From: Glycine soja
Lineage: Eukaryota > Streptophyta > Magnoliopsida > Fabales > Fabaceae
DNA: 64,000 nucleotides
Reading direction: 5' to 3'
Assembly (NCBI RefSeq): GCF_004193775.1
Contig: NC_041003.1
Location: forward strand, 46,133,611-46,197,610
Numbering within the stretch: position 1 is the first letter of the stretch; each line of letters begins with the position of its first letter. The translations under genes were made by a program, and so were the position numbers. The notes beneath the pieces are model-generated. The model made no database searches. It saw only the letters and a program-made list of their open reading frames with translations, and was not told the DNA's origin. This document shows positions 1-13,054 of the stretch, one piece after another.

Positions 1-519
1 TTATACTCAAATAAATATAATAGGATACCTTAGAAAATTATACTTTTCTTTTGCATGGAATGAAAATATTATCATATTGGATTCTTTTTAATATAATTTA
101 ACTTATTAAAAGTAGTTTTTTTTTTCTCTTTGCACAGCTCTAAATGTAATTAATAACTTGTTTTAAATACTTATTTTTACTTTATAAATTTAAAAATAGT
201 ATTCTAACTACATTAGATCATTAAGAACAACACCATCTTGAAGGAATACACAAAACCATGTCCTCTAACTACATTAGATCATTGATCATACAATACAATC
301 TTCTAATTAATACAATTGGTCCTGAACTGATCCGTGTCAGATTTCACTTAAGACTGTAAATAATAACCCCAACAACTACACATTTCCATTATCAACTAAC
401 AACAGAACTTTTTAGGACTCAACCATAGAAGATACTAGTAAATGATACAAAGAAATGCTGATAAAAAAAAAACAGATACAAAGAAATGGCTGCTTTACTA
501 TACACAACCTCACCACCAG
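1..519. other. 3' flank of the RopGEF gene, no gene seen
   Basis: AT-rich sequence that must hold the 3' UTR of the minus-strand RopGEF gene. The only structure noted is a 19-bp direct repeat (starting CTAACTACATTAG) at 204-222 and 265-283. No open reading frame or RNA gene is recognisable. Confidence 0.6.
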
Positions 520-3383
520 TCATTTTGTCTTGCCATGCATGGCATGTGATTTCTTTTGACGTTCTGGTTGTTCTTCCTTATTGTTGCTTGTGTTTGAACC
601 ATTCACCACAGTTGAATTGCTTAAAATCTTTGTTTCTTTAGATTCTGCCCCTAGATAATTTGACAATACTCTTCTCACCCCGAAGCCACGACGTTGAGGT
701 TTGATATTATTATTGTTGTTGTGGTTGTTGCCAAGGAAAGGGGATCTCTCTCCCCTTGCAGGACTAATTAGTGGTGGTGCAGGTGAAAAGCTTCTTGGTG
801 TGCCAATTGCTTTATGAGGAGTGCCTGAGACAGACACTGTCATTGGAACCAGAGGAAACCTATCTGAATGTTTTGTTAAGTCATCCACATATAGCAAATC
901 TTCTATGCGAGCCACGATGTTAAATGCCATGCTCTCCAACACTCTTGAATAGCTCTCTAGTATGGATTTTCCAATATCCTGAATGTTTGAAATGAAATGT
1001 GTTAATGTTAAAGGCTTTGAGAGAAAATATTGCAAATTGGATGAAAATAAGGTAACAGAAGCATGGAATGGAACCTTGTTGCACTGGATCTTGCTGGTAT
1101 CCAAGGTAGTTTGAGTGAGACCTGGGAATCTTTGCTTCAATGAAAGTAGAACATTTTCAGCTCTTTCTGCTAGTAGTTCTCTCTTATCTCCATCAGCCAT
1201 GAAGTCCTTGACAATTTCCCAGGATGACTTTGTAGATGAACGATTAGGATTAGCTGGGGGTTTAGAGTGAGCTCTTCTACGCCACACGTATATCGAGGCT
1301 TCCACACAGTTTGCAATCTCTAGTGCAACATGCTCAGAGGAGAGGTCTAGGCAATCAAGCAGGCACTCTGGAGAGAATTTCTCTGATGTGATGTAATGGT
1401 AAATAAAATCCCCCAAGCAAGTCCTTCCATTCTGAAAGTTTAACCATGAATCAACTATGTTGGAAGAACTCTTTGTGCAAACCAAATTAAAATTTCACCG
1501 CAATGTCATATAAGTCAACAGAGAAATTAAACCAGATTTTACCATTGCAGATAGTATACATATATTTTAGAAGAAAGACGTGTGTTAGCTCCTTTGAGTT
1601 CATGATGCAGCAAAGTTAATACATGATACACCTGCTACGAATGTTCCCCCTTGGTAAACTTACTGTGGAATTTAATTAAATACACTGGCAGTGTAAAAGT
1701 TCTTTACATTGTCATTCTATCATAGATTACCTTTTATGATATGATTATTAATTTTTGTAAAAACTACTTTAATTATGTGTAAAATGACATCTAGTTAGTG
1801 GACAGTGTAAAAGTCTTGACACTAACAGTGTATGAAATTAAACCTCACTTGCAGGGTCTGTAATCAATCTCATATTATGCTTTCTTTGAACGTTTGTCTT
1901 AATAATACAATGACATTAACTTCTATTTATGTGCAAAATCATACCTTAGGAAGGGTTTCCAAGTATGACTCGGGAACTTCCATTTCAGCTAAAGCACCGT
2001 TGTTGATAGCCATAGAAGCTTTTAGTATTTGGCTTGCACATTCTCTTGTGTGATTCAACTGCTTTCTTGAGTTCTCACTGAGGCCAGAAGGGGGGACACG
2101 AGGAACTGGGAGCCACCATTTATCCTCTTGCCGTTGAATTCTTTTGCAAAATGAAGCTGATCCATCTGCATCTTGGGCTACAATCCCTTGGTCAACATAC
2201 CAAAACTCCATATCCTTGCAACCATCTAAAATTTCCTGTGATAAACGCAATTTTACATGAAAGTATCAGAGCAGTTTCTCTACCAATTACTATTCTATTA
2301 GCATACCATGAAACATTAAAATCCAACACTCACAAGAAGCATATTGTCAAGTTTGTGCAGAGCTGGAAGATTCATGAAAAGATCTGACCTTGGCCTGCAA
2401 GTCATTACCTGCAGAATACACATGGTTACAAACATCACAACTGTAACTGCTGTGTTAATTAAAATCAAAGTAGAGAGCTCTTTATTGAGAAGAAAATTGA
2501 AGTAACAAATGAGTACTCAATCCAATTATACCTCAAGCTTACTTCCATCTGGAAATGTTTGCCAAGAAGGAATTAACTCAACAATGTGATCACTAACACT
2601 AAGAAGCCATTCCATCTCTCTCCGCCACATTTCTTTCTTTTCACAAGGTATAGGTTCTAGTCTCCACAATTGCCCAAACACAGTTGCTACATGTTGCATG
2701 AAATTCAAATTAGAAACATTATTATAAAAACATTAAAATTCACACCATAATAGGAAAATTTTAAAAATTTGCCAATCCAGAAAAAGGTACCACTTTCTCA
2801 AAACATATGTTACAAAGAAAGCATACCACAGAGATTAGTGATAGCATTAGAGATGGCCAAAGCACTGCACACTCCTTTCCCAGATCCTGACATATCTTCC
2901 CCAAGCAGTAATTTTGCAAACCTTTCCTTCATTGCATCAATTCCTGATCCATCATTATTTCCCAGTAGTTAGACAACAACCAAATAAATACTAATAACTA
3001 AACCCACTACCACTATAGTTTTAATGTATTGAGAAAAATAAACACTAAAACAGGTGAGACTCTGTCTGAACAGACTATCGGTCTTTTTCCAAGCTTCATA
3101 AAAGCATCAAAATTCAAAACTTGTCAAAAATGTTGTATTCCAAATTCTCTAGTCCTAACTTACCTGACATTTTGGAACTGACAGTGGTAAATTTTGAATC
3201 TTCCAAGTGAGAAACAGGTTCATTTTCTTTTTCATCTGATTTGCGGCATTTGGAGAGTGTAGCCTTCCGAATAGGCCAGCCAAGAGAAGGAGAAGAACAT
3301 TCGTGAGTTGAATCACTAGAAGAAGAAGGAACCCCATCTTTTTTCTTTTGAAAATTTTCACCCTTGTTGCATAAAGCATCCAT
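520..3383 (-). CDS. ROPGEF: Rop guanine nucleotide exchange factor (PRONE domain)
   Basis: Activates plant Rho-type (ROP/RAC) GTPases by GDP/GTP exchange, usually at the plasma membrane in polar growth and receptor-kinase signalling (family knowledge). Exons on the minus strand: 3164-3383, 2827-2943, 2532-2686, 2334-2408, 1945-2235, 1075-1431, 520-978. All junctions are GT-AG and phases agree, giving 557 aa. PRONE spans about residues 76-435. Visible hallmarks are [16 protein letters not shown] near its start, FGQLWRLEP, the KWWLPVP motif in exon 5, the [15 protein letters not shown] stretch, and [12 protein letters not shown] at its end. The N-terminus is Ser-rich and variable. The C-terminal tail has Ser-Pro repeats, an Asn run and a basic patch, as in RopGEF regulatory tails. 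The start is the ATG at 3383; an upstream in-frame TTG is not a plausible plant start. The 979-1074 segment is called an intron because homologues read straight from CNK to [11 protein letters not shown]. Which RopGEF paralogue this is cannot be settled here. Confidence 0.93.
979..1074 (-). other. Stop-free 96-nt intron in the RopGEF gene (possible retained intron)
   Basis: On the minus strand it begins GTTCCA and ends ATTCAG. It is exactly 96 nt, contains no in-frame stop, and would add 32 residues (from VPFHAS to ISNIQ) inside the PRONE domain if retained. The donor departs from the GTAAGT consensus. Splicing it out restores the conserved family sequence, so splicing is the default call. 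Confidence 0.75.
1681..1832. mobile_element. MITE-like inverted repeat in RopGEF intron 5
   Basis: The left end TACACTGGCAGTGTAAAAG matches the reverse complement of the right end (TACACTGTTAGTGTCAAGA) over about 35 bp with few mismatches. TA dinucleotides at both edges fit a Tc1/mariner-type TA target duplication. It is about 150 bp with an AT-rich centre and no coding capacity. It lies wholly within the 1432-1944 intron. Confidence 0.65.
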
Positions 3384-3800
3384 CTTGCGCAACTTTTTCC
3401 CTCAGAAGCAAAAGCTTTGCTTTTTGAACAAAAAAAAAAAAATCACCCCAATAATGGCTCACTCTCCTCCAACATGTCCCAAAATAGCAACAGTTACAGT
3501 ATTTGCAGTAACAGTGAATGAGTTTGAAAAACACAAGGAACTTGGGAGGTGGGTTTTATAGATTATCGTGTATGAAGGGACCGTTGAGGTTGCTGTGGGC
3601 ACAGCATCCTGGAAAAGACGAGGGAATGAAGAAGAACATTATGGCTTTTTGGGAAAAGGTTTGTTTGTGAGACTGAACAGTTGTTGTTGTTTTTTGCTCT
3701 CACTCTCTCTCTCTCTGTGTTTTCCAAATTTGAAGTGTGGAATGCCACATGACATACCAACGTCTCTCTGGCTTTCGCTCTCAGAGTAACTCAAATTTCT
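3384..3800 (-). promoter_or_regulatory. Probable 5' UTR and proximal promoter of the RopGEF gene
   Basis: Sequence immediately upstream of the RopGEF ATG. It contains a pyrimidine microsatellite (CT)n near 3699-3718 on the plus strand, a purine run on the transcript strand, which is common in plant 5' leaders. No clear TATA box was assigned. Open frames on both strands here are low-complexity and not supported as genes. Confidence 0.35.
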
Positions 3801-6800
3801 GGTTACGTTCAAAATAATAATAAACAATTTAAATCTGGTAGCTGTGTCTGTAAGAGACAAGCCAAATAGCCAATATTATTTCTTTGACTTTTTCTTTTAT
3901 CGTTAGCTCATAATTAATTTGACATTTTCTTCTACTCACATTACACATTACATATATTAAAAAAACTAATTAAATTACAATTTTAATCTCCTTTACGATT
4001 TTAATTCTCCAACTTTTTGTAATTTTAGTATACAGATTTTTAAAAATAATATTTTTTCTCTAACCCTCAATTTGTCATATATTTTATTTGGATTAAATTA
4101 TATTTTTTATCTTTATTTAATTCCTAATAATAATCTACAATTTTGATCTCTCAAATTTTTTTTCCGGATTTTAATCGTCAAATTTTAGAAAATTTACATT
4201 TCGGTCCAATTCTTAATGTTAGATGTTTATTTATTTATCTTTTACATTTAAGTTAATTAGATTATTTTAATCATTAAAAAATAATTTTTATCTCATTGCA
4301 GTTCTAACACATCATCAGCTAATCTTTAAATTAAATGATCAACATATGAAAATTTGAAAATTAGCCTAAAATTATGAATTTTTTAAAATTGAAGAAATAA
4401 AATCATGAGGAAAAAATAAGAGAATTAAAATCAGATAAAAAAATAAAAGAAGTTCAAAAATAATTCAATTGAATCTTAGACCTAATATATGAGTATCATA
4501 TTAGTTATTTTCATGCAATTTATAATTATATTTTACAAAAGGTTGGTTATTTTAAAATGGCTTGCTTTTTATTAAAAAATTATTTGTTATTTTTATTTTT
4601 TTTCTATTTTAGTTTCAAATTTGAATGGGTAATACATATTTTATTTATAATTTTAAATTTTTCTTTTTAATCAATTTTTTAGATTTTATTAATTAAACAA
4701 CTAATTGTGTATATCTCTTATAATTTATTAAAAAAATTCTAAAATATTTTTGAATTCTATCGGCATTTAAAACAACTGTAGTGCACTTTAATTACAATTT
4801 AAAATCAGACAAATTAATATCTAATTACATGCTAATACACATAAGAACACTTTAACAAACAAAACTGAGTACCTTGATTTGATGCATAGAAACGGTACAT
4901 CTACATTGGCATGATTTCGCATGCTTTGCACGAGTAGTTGTGGATGGTGTTGAAACTAGAAAGATATATTAATAAAATTCAAGTACAAATTTTGCCATAA
5001 AATGGCATATCATCATTAATTGAAAGGAAGAATAGAAAATTCATGTGTAATGAATGAAACAGTTGAATTAGGTATCTATTTGAATAGAAATTGAAATAGA
5101 ATTGTAAGTTGATACTTGATAGTGTACTTGATTTAAATTTAAATTTAAATATAATACGTTTGTAATTCCACTCTAAAGTGAGTGAAACTGATTAGTGGCA
5201 AGCATAAAGGTCCTAACCCACCCAGAACTACCACATGTCGTAGGCTCGTAGCTCAATTTTTGTCCAATAAATATTCAAGTAGAATGTTTCTTGAAATAAT
5301 TTTTCGGTAAAATAAAATCCATCTTAATTATATTTTCGCCTCAAGAAAATATACATAGGATAGTTTTAAATAGATGGGAGAGAGGATACAGTATAGTACA
5401 GAATTGCTGTGGATTATGTCTGATGCATTTGCTTTGTAAAGGAGTTTCTCATAAAGCAAGGTTCAATTTACTCAACAAAGCACCAATTAAATTCAATTTC
5501 GTAATTGAATAAAAAAAAACATGTGATTAAACTCTGTCTTCGCGCATGAAAAGAAAAACATATCATTTAAACTCCCTAGCCTTTCACAAAACAACTTTTC
5601 TAATTGTAAAAAAAAAAAAATATTAAACCTCTATTCTATTTCCAAAATTTTATCAACAATTATTGTATAAGAACCCTAACACACGTTCTATTTTTAAAAT
5701 AAAAAAATTAGAACCTCACTTGGTGCTCAAACGAGGAATCTCATGTCTTCATCTAGTGATTATAAAGTATCTTTCCATTAGAAAAATTTGTATGATATAA
5801 TATTGTATAAAAAATTCTAGCCGTCATATACAAAGACGAGTTTTTCCTTATTCCATTGTCAGTGATTCTATTTAAGGTAACAAATATTGATTTCATCTCC
5901 TCATTATATGTCTTGACAATTTGTAATTGTCATTGTAAATTATGATATGCTGTAATTATGCATCATTTTGTCATTAAAATCCTTTAGAAGTTTTTTTGAG
6001 AGGAAAAATCCATTAGAAGTTAGAACAGAGAAACGCGTCATTTTCCTTGAGCTTGCCTCAACTGCCTCCAAACCATGAGAAACCCGCATGCATAATCATT
6101 AAGAATGTAAATACGACAATGTGAAACATTTGCACGAAATATGATGCTGGAATGGAGGTGACTTTGTTTTCTTTCATTACTTAATTTTTTATTATATAAT
6201 TTATTGATCAACCAATAAGAAATCAGCAATCACCAATTCGTGCTTATAAGTACGTAGTTAACATTTTCCTACCAAATAAAACTATGTTCATTCTAATTAG
6301 TACGTTTGATACTGTTAATGCTTGATTCGGCTTAATTTTCACTTTTTGAGGAAAAAAACAATTATATTTATATTAAACTCTTTTCAAGAAGTTTTAAAAA
6401 AAGATTATTTCTTCCAGCATCCTATTTAAATTAAGAATCAAATTATTAAATAAAATGTCTTTTACGTAAAATTTAAATGTTTTTCCTTATAAATAAAAAA
6501 ATCAACTTGCGGTTTTGCCATAGTTAACAATGTGTTCGTTACCCATTTCTGATGTGAGTTTATGCATCCTCGGATCCTCCCAAAAGTTATTTGGATGTAA
6601 TTTTTTACGTTCTATGTTTTTCCAAACATTCTTACTAAAACTTGGAAAACTTATGTGTGAGTGAACTCAATGGTGAATTGGTCGAAAAGCATAATAAGTT
6701 CACATATATCACCTTGAATGCAAGGATAAAGAAAGGAGTAGCCTATGGATTATTTTTCTTACCTAAATTAAAGTCAAATATTTTCTTCTTTATTAAATGT

Positions 6801-7480
6801 TATTGAACTATCTCTACATATATGTAAAAGAAACTTGCAATTATATTGTAAAGACATAATTTGCACATAATCACTCTGCATCTAATTGTAAGTTTTGTCT
6901 ATCTATACTAGACTAGAATTTTCCAAGAGGAATAGCCCCTTTTTTTCCCAAAAGGAATGAATAGCTCTTGATTTCATTAAGCATTAAGTACATAAATGAA
7001 TAAACATTTCCTTTTGGTCTCTGTTGTTTTATTACCTACAATATGTATATAAGGCTTGTGATTGTGGTTTAGAAGATGCTTTGCAAATTCAAATGTCTCT
7101 CCCTCTTTATGCATCCATCTTCCCAACCAACACCAATAACGGAGCAAAAGTGGAAAAAATTAGTTCATGTTTCTTATATCCGTTAGCAGAGGTACTGTTA
7201 GCCGTTGAACTTTGGTTTGTGCTAGACTACTATTTTTCCAAAGTTCATTTTATACACACTTGGATCCCACCAAATACTATCTTTTCAACTCTATCCTTTT
7301 CAGTTTCCCTCCTTTGAGTCTCTGACAGTGATGGCATCACCCATTAACTTGTTTATGCAAGGAGTAATTCACCGGTTGTGCCTATAACTAAACAACATTT
7401 TGTACTTTGGCTAGCCTGCAATGCATGATATGTGCAGCAAATTAATCGGTCAATGGAGAAGTATAATTTACATGTAATCA
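3801..7480. other. AT-rich intergenic sequence
   Basis: Long AT-rich stretch with homopolymer runs and stop codons in all frames. Short open frames at 6038-6229 and 7024-7317 show no recognisable domain, and neither is flanked by convincing gene signals. No RNA gene was seen. Confidence 0.6.
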
Positions 7481-7690
7481 CACTACTAGAATTTTCCTTA
7501 TTAGATGCGGATTTTTCTGTCGTTTTTTCACAAAAATGGCAGGAAACATATGTTCTATGAATTTTCATGCAGATTCAAATCCGCATGTAAATTGCTCGTG
7601 GATAATAAGTTTTTTGTGATTTTAAAATCTGTAAGAATATCTTGCAGATTTTCCTGATAAAAAATCTAAAAGAAACACTAATGTTTTGAT
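7481..7690 (+). mobile_element. CACTA (En/Spm)-like terminus with subterminal repeats
   Basis: Begins CACTACTAGAATTTTCC, a close match to the CACTA-superfamily terminal inverted repeat (CACTACNAGAA). Within the next 180 bp a short motif recurs in both orientations (TGCGGATTT, TGCAGATT, AAATCCGCATG, TGCAGATTTT), as expected for subterminal transposase-binding repeats. The opposite end (a TTCTAGTAGTG-type terminus) was not found, and no transposase domain is visible. It is best read as one end of a decayed or truncated element. Confidence 0.5.
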
Positions 7691-9470
7691 TTGTTTATTG
7701 AAGCAATTTCAACATAGTTCAAAAGTTTTTTTTTTAACTAATAATAATGTGTAAAATATTTTTCATTATCATTTAATCACAAATTATTATAAATAATATT
7801 TTAGAAATCAAACTTTAGCACTTTATTATTAATAAGATTTACAACAACCCATTCATTTTTATATGTATAATGATCAATAAATTTATTGTACATAATAAAT
7901 GTATTAATTATAATAATAATTATCTTAAAAATTAAGAATGTTTTTTTATTAATTGGTAAATACATTACAAAAATAAATGTAATAAAATCTAACAATTAAA
8001 TTTGGATCTATATTATTAGTTCTAAAATTTCTTATTCACGAGCCTCAACAATTACACCAATTAAAGCAACTAAAAGAAGTATTTAAATAAGTTCAAATGA
8101 AAGAAAAAAATGTTGATAAATGAATTCCAACTTGATTTTTTTTTCCTTTTAATATTAAGGTGCAATTAGTTTTATTGGTCCACGGTGTATCCTTCTTCTT
8201 AGCGTTGCATTTAAAGGTTCATTTTGGCTATTAGTATAGTTGCTCTTCAATCCATATTCTCGACGCAATAATTATCTTTTACCACTTGCTAGTTCCGTAT
8301 CTTCGTGGTAAGCTTTTCTTCTACTTTTTGCACCTAAACTAGTCGTTTGAATTTAAACCAAAATAAAGACTACGTCCTTTCCAATGGTGGATTTCAAACC
8401 GAACCAACGTAACCATATTTCCAAGCACGTGATGTTCTGAGCCTCAATAATCTCCATAAATTCTTCAATTATAGCTACAAATACGAAAATGGTCGATCCC
8501 CATCTAACTCCTCTCTACTTTCTACTTCCATTATGAGGTTTTATCCTAGCCTCATACAACGCAATTGGAAATTGTTTTGCTCATAGTTCCTTTCCTTAGC
8601 TTCCATCTTCAATGCTTCGATTGTTTACGTTTTTTTGGAGTTCACCATTGATTTAATTTTGGGTTGAAATGAAATAGATCAATAGCAAATAACATGTAAC
8701 GTTTTATTTAATAAAAAAAATTGCTAACTGTTTCGGTTTTCGTTAATCACATGAACTGTGATTTCTATTAAATTAACACGTACTTGTTTAAAAAATGTTA
8801 ACATTAATTCTACATTACTTTTCATGTGAACTCACGTAGAATCTTTGTTTGAAATAGCAGCGCTGAACATTTTATGAAATAAATACTCACTATATATTAT
8901 GGTCCCCCCACCCCCAAGGATTAGAAATTTTGTTTTCAAATTTTGTAAAGTATCGTAGGTTTTAAGGTGGCACACCGGCATGCTTTGATTCTGCTTTGTT
9001 GTTTCATGTTCCTTTTTTTGTGGTTGCTAAAATTTTACAGTGATTTCTTATCATGGTTGTTGATCATTTCGTAATTAGTTGTGGATCAAAGTCTCAATTT
9101 CTTTCCAATCTTCCATTAATTCAAAGTTAGTAACTATAATTGTTTGAACTTTGGATTTAGTTCCTCCATGAGATTTTTATGTTATAATTAAACATAGTCC
9201 TAACATGGCTGAAATCTTGCACCCTTGAAAAGTTTGATTCTTACGATAAAAGAACAACAATATTTTCTATAACCAAGACTGGATCTGTATCGACTCAAAT
9301 TTCTTCTAAATCTTTCACTAGTTGAGTAATATATTTTTTTCGAACATCCATTTTACTCATTTAACTAATTTGAAATATTTTTCCCGAAGTCCCATCTTAA
9401 TTCAACCCTAATCACTCATGTCACAATATCACCACTCAACTAAGGCGATAGGAAAGGAGCTTGCCATTCA
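7691..9470. other. AT-rich sequence, possibly the interior of the decayed CACTA element
   Basis: No gene is recognised. The part at about 8160-8560 has more balanced composition than its surroundings and could be old coding or element-internal sequence, but no frame stays open long enough to identify it. Confidence 0.4.
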
Positions 9471-9477
9471 CTGAATA

Positions 9478-9600
9478 GCGAATAATAATGCCTTTTTCGG
9501 TTTGAAGGAGGGCAAAAGCCCAAGACTACACAAGTTTAATAGAACAGGCCGAAGGCCCAGATACATAAGCAAGGAACCCAACGAAAATTTTTCAAAAATA
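9478..9600 (-). mobile_element. Possible 3' end of a non-LTR retrotransposon
   Basis: Less AT-rich than its surroundings. On the minus strand it carries GGGCCTTCGGCC and GGGCTTTTGCCC hairpin-like blocks and lies downstream of the LINE zinc-knuckle fragment at 9965-10320. Reading it as a LINE 3' region separated by an AT-rich insertion is an inference from position and composition only. Confidence 0.3.
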
Positions 9601-9964
9601 TATTTTACAAAATAATTTAAAATTAATAACCCAAAAAGAAATTCAACCTGTGACTTTCAGGATATTAACATTAATAACCCAATTATGTTATAAAATAAAT
9701 AATATTATATATAACACTAAAATTTTTAATATATATTTAATGCGCATGTAAATTTAAATAATAAATTTTATGACAATTAATTTTGATATAACTTATACGA
9801 ATTATTTAATTTGTATATCTTTTTTATAAATAAAAAATATTTAGCATTAAAAAGATTAATTTATTAAAAAATTAAAAAAAACACTTATAGATCACGTAAT
9901 CCATATGAATTATACGGATTATATAATCTGTAAAAATAAAAAACATTTAAGGATATTTTTAAAT

Positions 9965-10320
9965 TTTAATGTTGGGTGCACGGGCAATATGTCTCGTGCA
10001 CTTAGCAAAGCCCCCAAGGAAGCTTGCAGGGGAGGAGGGGCTTTCAACATATGCACACTCATAGGTTTAAGATCATGATTGAAAAACGAGAGATTTTGCC
10101 TTTGAGCTCTAAAGAAAGAACATATAGGTTGCAGGCAAGGGCAATCCCTCTGGGAGTGCAACACAGATTCAGACATCATGTGACACGAGGGGCAAATGTC
10201 TTGATCTGACAGGTCTCTACTATACCGCATGTCATTCCTCATAAGCCCTCCCCGCGTTGCCTTCCAAACAAAGTCTCTAACTCTTGGTCTACCTTTAAAT
10301 ATAGCCAGAGCCACCCAAAT
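9965..10320 (-). pseudogene. LINE reverse-transcriptase zinc-binding (zf-RVT) fragment
   Basis: An open minus-strand segment reads KGRPRVRDFVWKATRGG, then CPSCHMMSESVLHSQRDC. This is the C-x2-C ... H-x4-C pattern and the preceding W/K-rich helix of the zf-RVT domain found C-terminal to reverse transcriptase in plant non-LTR retrotransposons. No reverse-transcriptase palm lies upstream (above 10320), so it is a severed fragment. The last third is unrelated, Lys/Phe-rich read-through. It is not a host gene. Confidence 0.8.
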
Positions 10321-10329
10321 AGAGTTATG

Positions 10330-13018
10330 CCCTCCGTTAGTTAAATAAATTAATAAAATTTAAAAAAGAGAGGTTATTATTAGGAATTACTAAACTTACA
10401 ATTTTACGAGTTTCACTCTGTTGATCCAAAGGTAACTACTTCTATAAAGTAATTGTCAAATGCGCTATATCGTGGGGGAGGGAAAGAGAGAAACGATTCT
10501 AAGAGAGGGAAGTGTTTTGTTGACTCGGAAGAAGTGTATTATCATGGGGAGAGAGTGTGTGATAGTACGAGGGAAAGGATAAGGTTTGTAAAAGAAGGTC
10601 ATTTAAGTCATAACCAAAACTAAAATAGTGAAGGGGTGTACTTAAAAAAACACGGAGTGGATATATTAGTCAAGTAATTAACTATGAAGCCCAAAGCAAT
10701 GTTGGCCCAAGTATAGCCCAACTTGTCGATCCTGATCGTGAAAACGGAAAGAGACAAAAATATGAATTGTCGAGCGGGTTCTTTGCATGTTTCCAGTTTT
10801 CAATCCCATGACTTTACTATATTTTTTCATATATTGTGATAAGGTCAATTAATTCTTAGATAGTTAGAATTTAGAACTATTAGTTCTATTGAACGAATGA
10901 TACGTCAGTTGTAACAGACATGTAATTAAATACACTGATAAGTGATAACCACGTAGCTTAAATATTAGATATTCAATGTTATTGAGCAAAAGATTTATCA
11001 AATCGTGATTCCATCTTCCTTACTAACGTGCCCTTGAATGGCTTTAGAAGCTGGAGCACCTAACCAGAAAGAAATTGGAAATTTGAAACAATTGTATGCA
11101 TAACGTTTAATAAATTTCATGTCAAAGCTGCTGCAGGTATAGTATATTATATATACTACTATCTTAGTATCTATATATTTTGTTTTGGTTCAGACTTGAG
11201 ACTCGGGGCAGAAGATAATGACCACGGTTCATAATTTACTCCTTCAAACTGTATTCTTGTCCTAAACCTTCATTTGGAAGTAAACATCAGCAATATAATC
11301 TATGATGGGTAGTTAAAATTAGTTGAAGTTGGTTGACAATTGATCTTCAACTTGTATATAAGGCACGTATATGGCCTAATTGTATCATCTCTCTCATATG
11401 CGTCAATAAGATACTGTTGATTCTCTCTTTTATTGGACTCTACCATCATGTTTCTCAACTCTTAGGTCAGGAACCTTTGTTAGTTAAATCATCATGCCCG
11501 TGTATGCGTCTGTTAAACACTTAAACTATAGTGTAGCTTATGTAGATGCTTCTGCTCAACATCACTGAAAGGACTATTAATTAGCTTTGATCTTCTAAAG
11601 TTCTAATTAATTCCTAAACTCTAAGACTGTGCTTGCTTTCCAGTCGTGAACTAGAGCTGGTATTTTTCTAAAATTTGAAACCAGACACTCTTCTCATTGT
11701 AGCTTCACACTTCTGTTACTATTCATTGCAGCATTCTGAAATTAATCAATTAAAAAGTAGACAATTTCCATTACTGTCAGTACATATTATATGGCTATGA
11801 TGCTGGAGCAAATATGTAGAGATATTGTCTGTGAGCTCTAGGCACCCTCCTGTCCTTAAATTGCATAAATTTAAACAAGTACATGATAGGAAAAATCATC
11901 CATGTGATTTTGTTGCCAAAAATTGTGCATATATGGTTCTACAATATCTTATGAGATCTATTCAAGATAACTAGATTTTCATTATTTTCTGTGATTGGAT
12001 TTCCTGATATACCGAAAGACAATATACAAATGATCTTTGTCATTTGCCAGAGTTTTCTTTCTTTAATTGATGGAATATGACTAACATCAGCAAATTATAG
12101 AGTGGATAAACTATTGTGTAGTCGTTCTAGATAACTATTTCTTTTATTTAATTTTGATCTTACACTAAGAATTTAATATTGCTCAACTTTGTAAATTTAT
12201 AAATTCAGAATTCCCTAAAAGTTATGCAGGAAACACAAGAAAGTTTCATCAAAATCCTTAAAAGCTCCGCAAAACCTTCGCTAGGGATGAGGATCTTCTA
12301 TTGGTGAGCTTACTGAACTAGTGCACCATATATATATAAATATAATACCATATCATATCTGGTCAGCTTTCAACAAGCTAGTTCCTTGTATTGTAATCTA
12401 ACCACAATGCATTTTTTATTTGCTACATTTAAACTTGTTTTTGATTGAACAATATTTTTAAAAATAAGCCATCAGCATCGTTTTCTTTTCCCTTTCCCCT
12501 TTTAAAATGAAGTTATCTGCATATTGTTTTCTTTCCTCTATCCCCTCTATTGGTTAACTTAACGGGGAGCACCCTTTTGATGATTCAGTATGAGAGTTCA
12601 GACTTCTCTGCCTGATGGTTGGATATGACCATTGCCAAAGGCTTAAGTTCATGGGATTAAAAAATTTATTTGACAACAGTCAACAGTAAGGTCATTGAAG
12701 GAAATTATTAGAAATATTTTATGATTAATAATATTCTTTGAGAATTTAGATTTTAACCAAGCTAATAATGTTGTATGATCTATACAGTGGATCTCACTTA
12801 GTGGAATAAGGTTAATATTGTTATTGTTGCTGTAGATCGGTGTTGAGTAGTCAGTAAGATATACTCCATAGACAGAGTAATAACATTCCTCACGAAGGAG
12901 ACAAGACTGTTTCACGTATCTGTAGTATACTTCAAATTAATGTACATGTTGTGGAAAGTCCATTCAATCAATTTCGCATATTAATTCATGACCTCCTTCG
13001 CGAACCATTAAATGCATC

Positions 13019-13054
<36 letters not shown>

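Noticed and set aside
3383..3392. Upstream in-frame TTG as a start for the RopGEF protein
   Set aside because: Plant translation rarely uses TTG; the ATG at 3383 is the first proper start. The same reasoning excludes a GTG just upstream of the RING-CH ATG at 60623.
7024..7317. 97-codon open frame on the plus strand
   Set aside because: Begins at a non-ATG codon, has no domain, no coding-like composition and no splice context.
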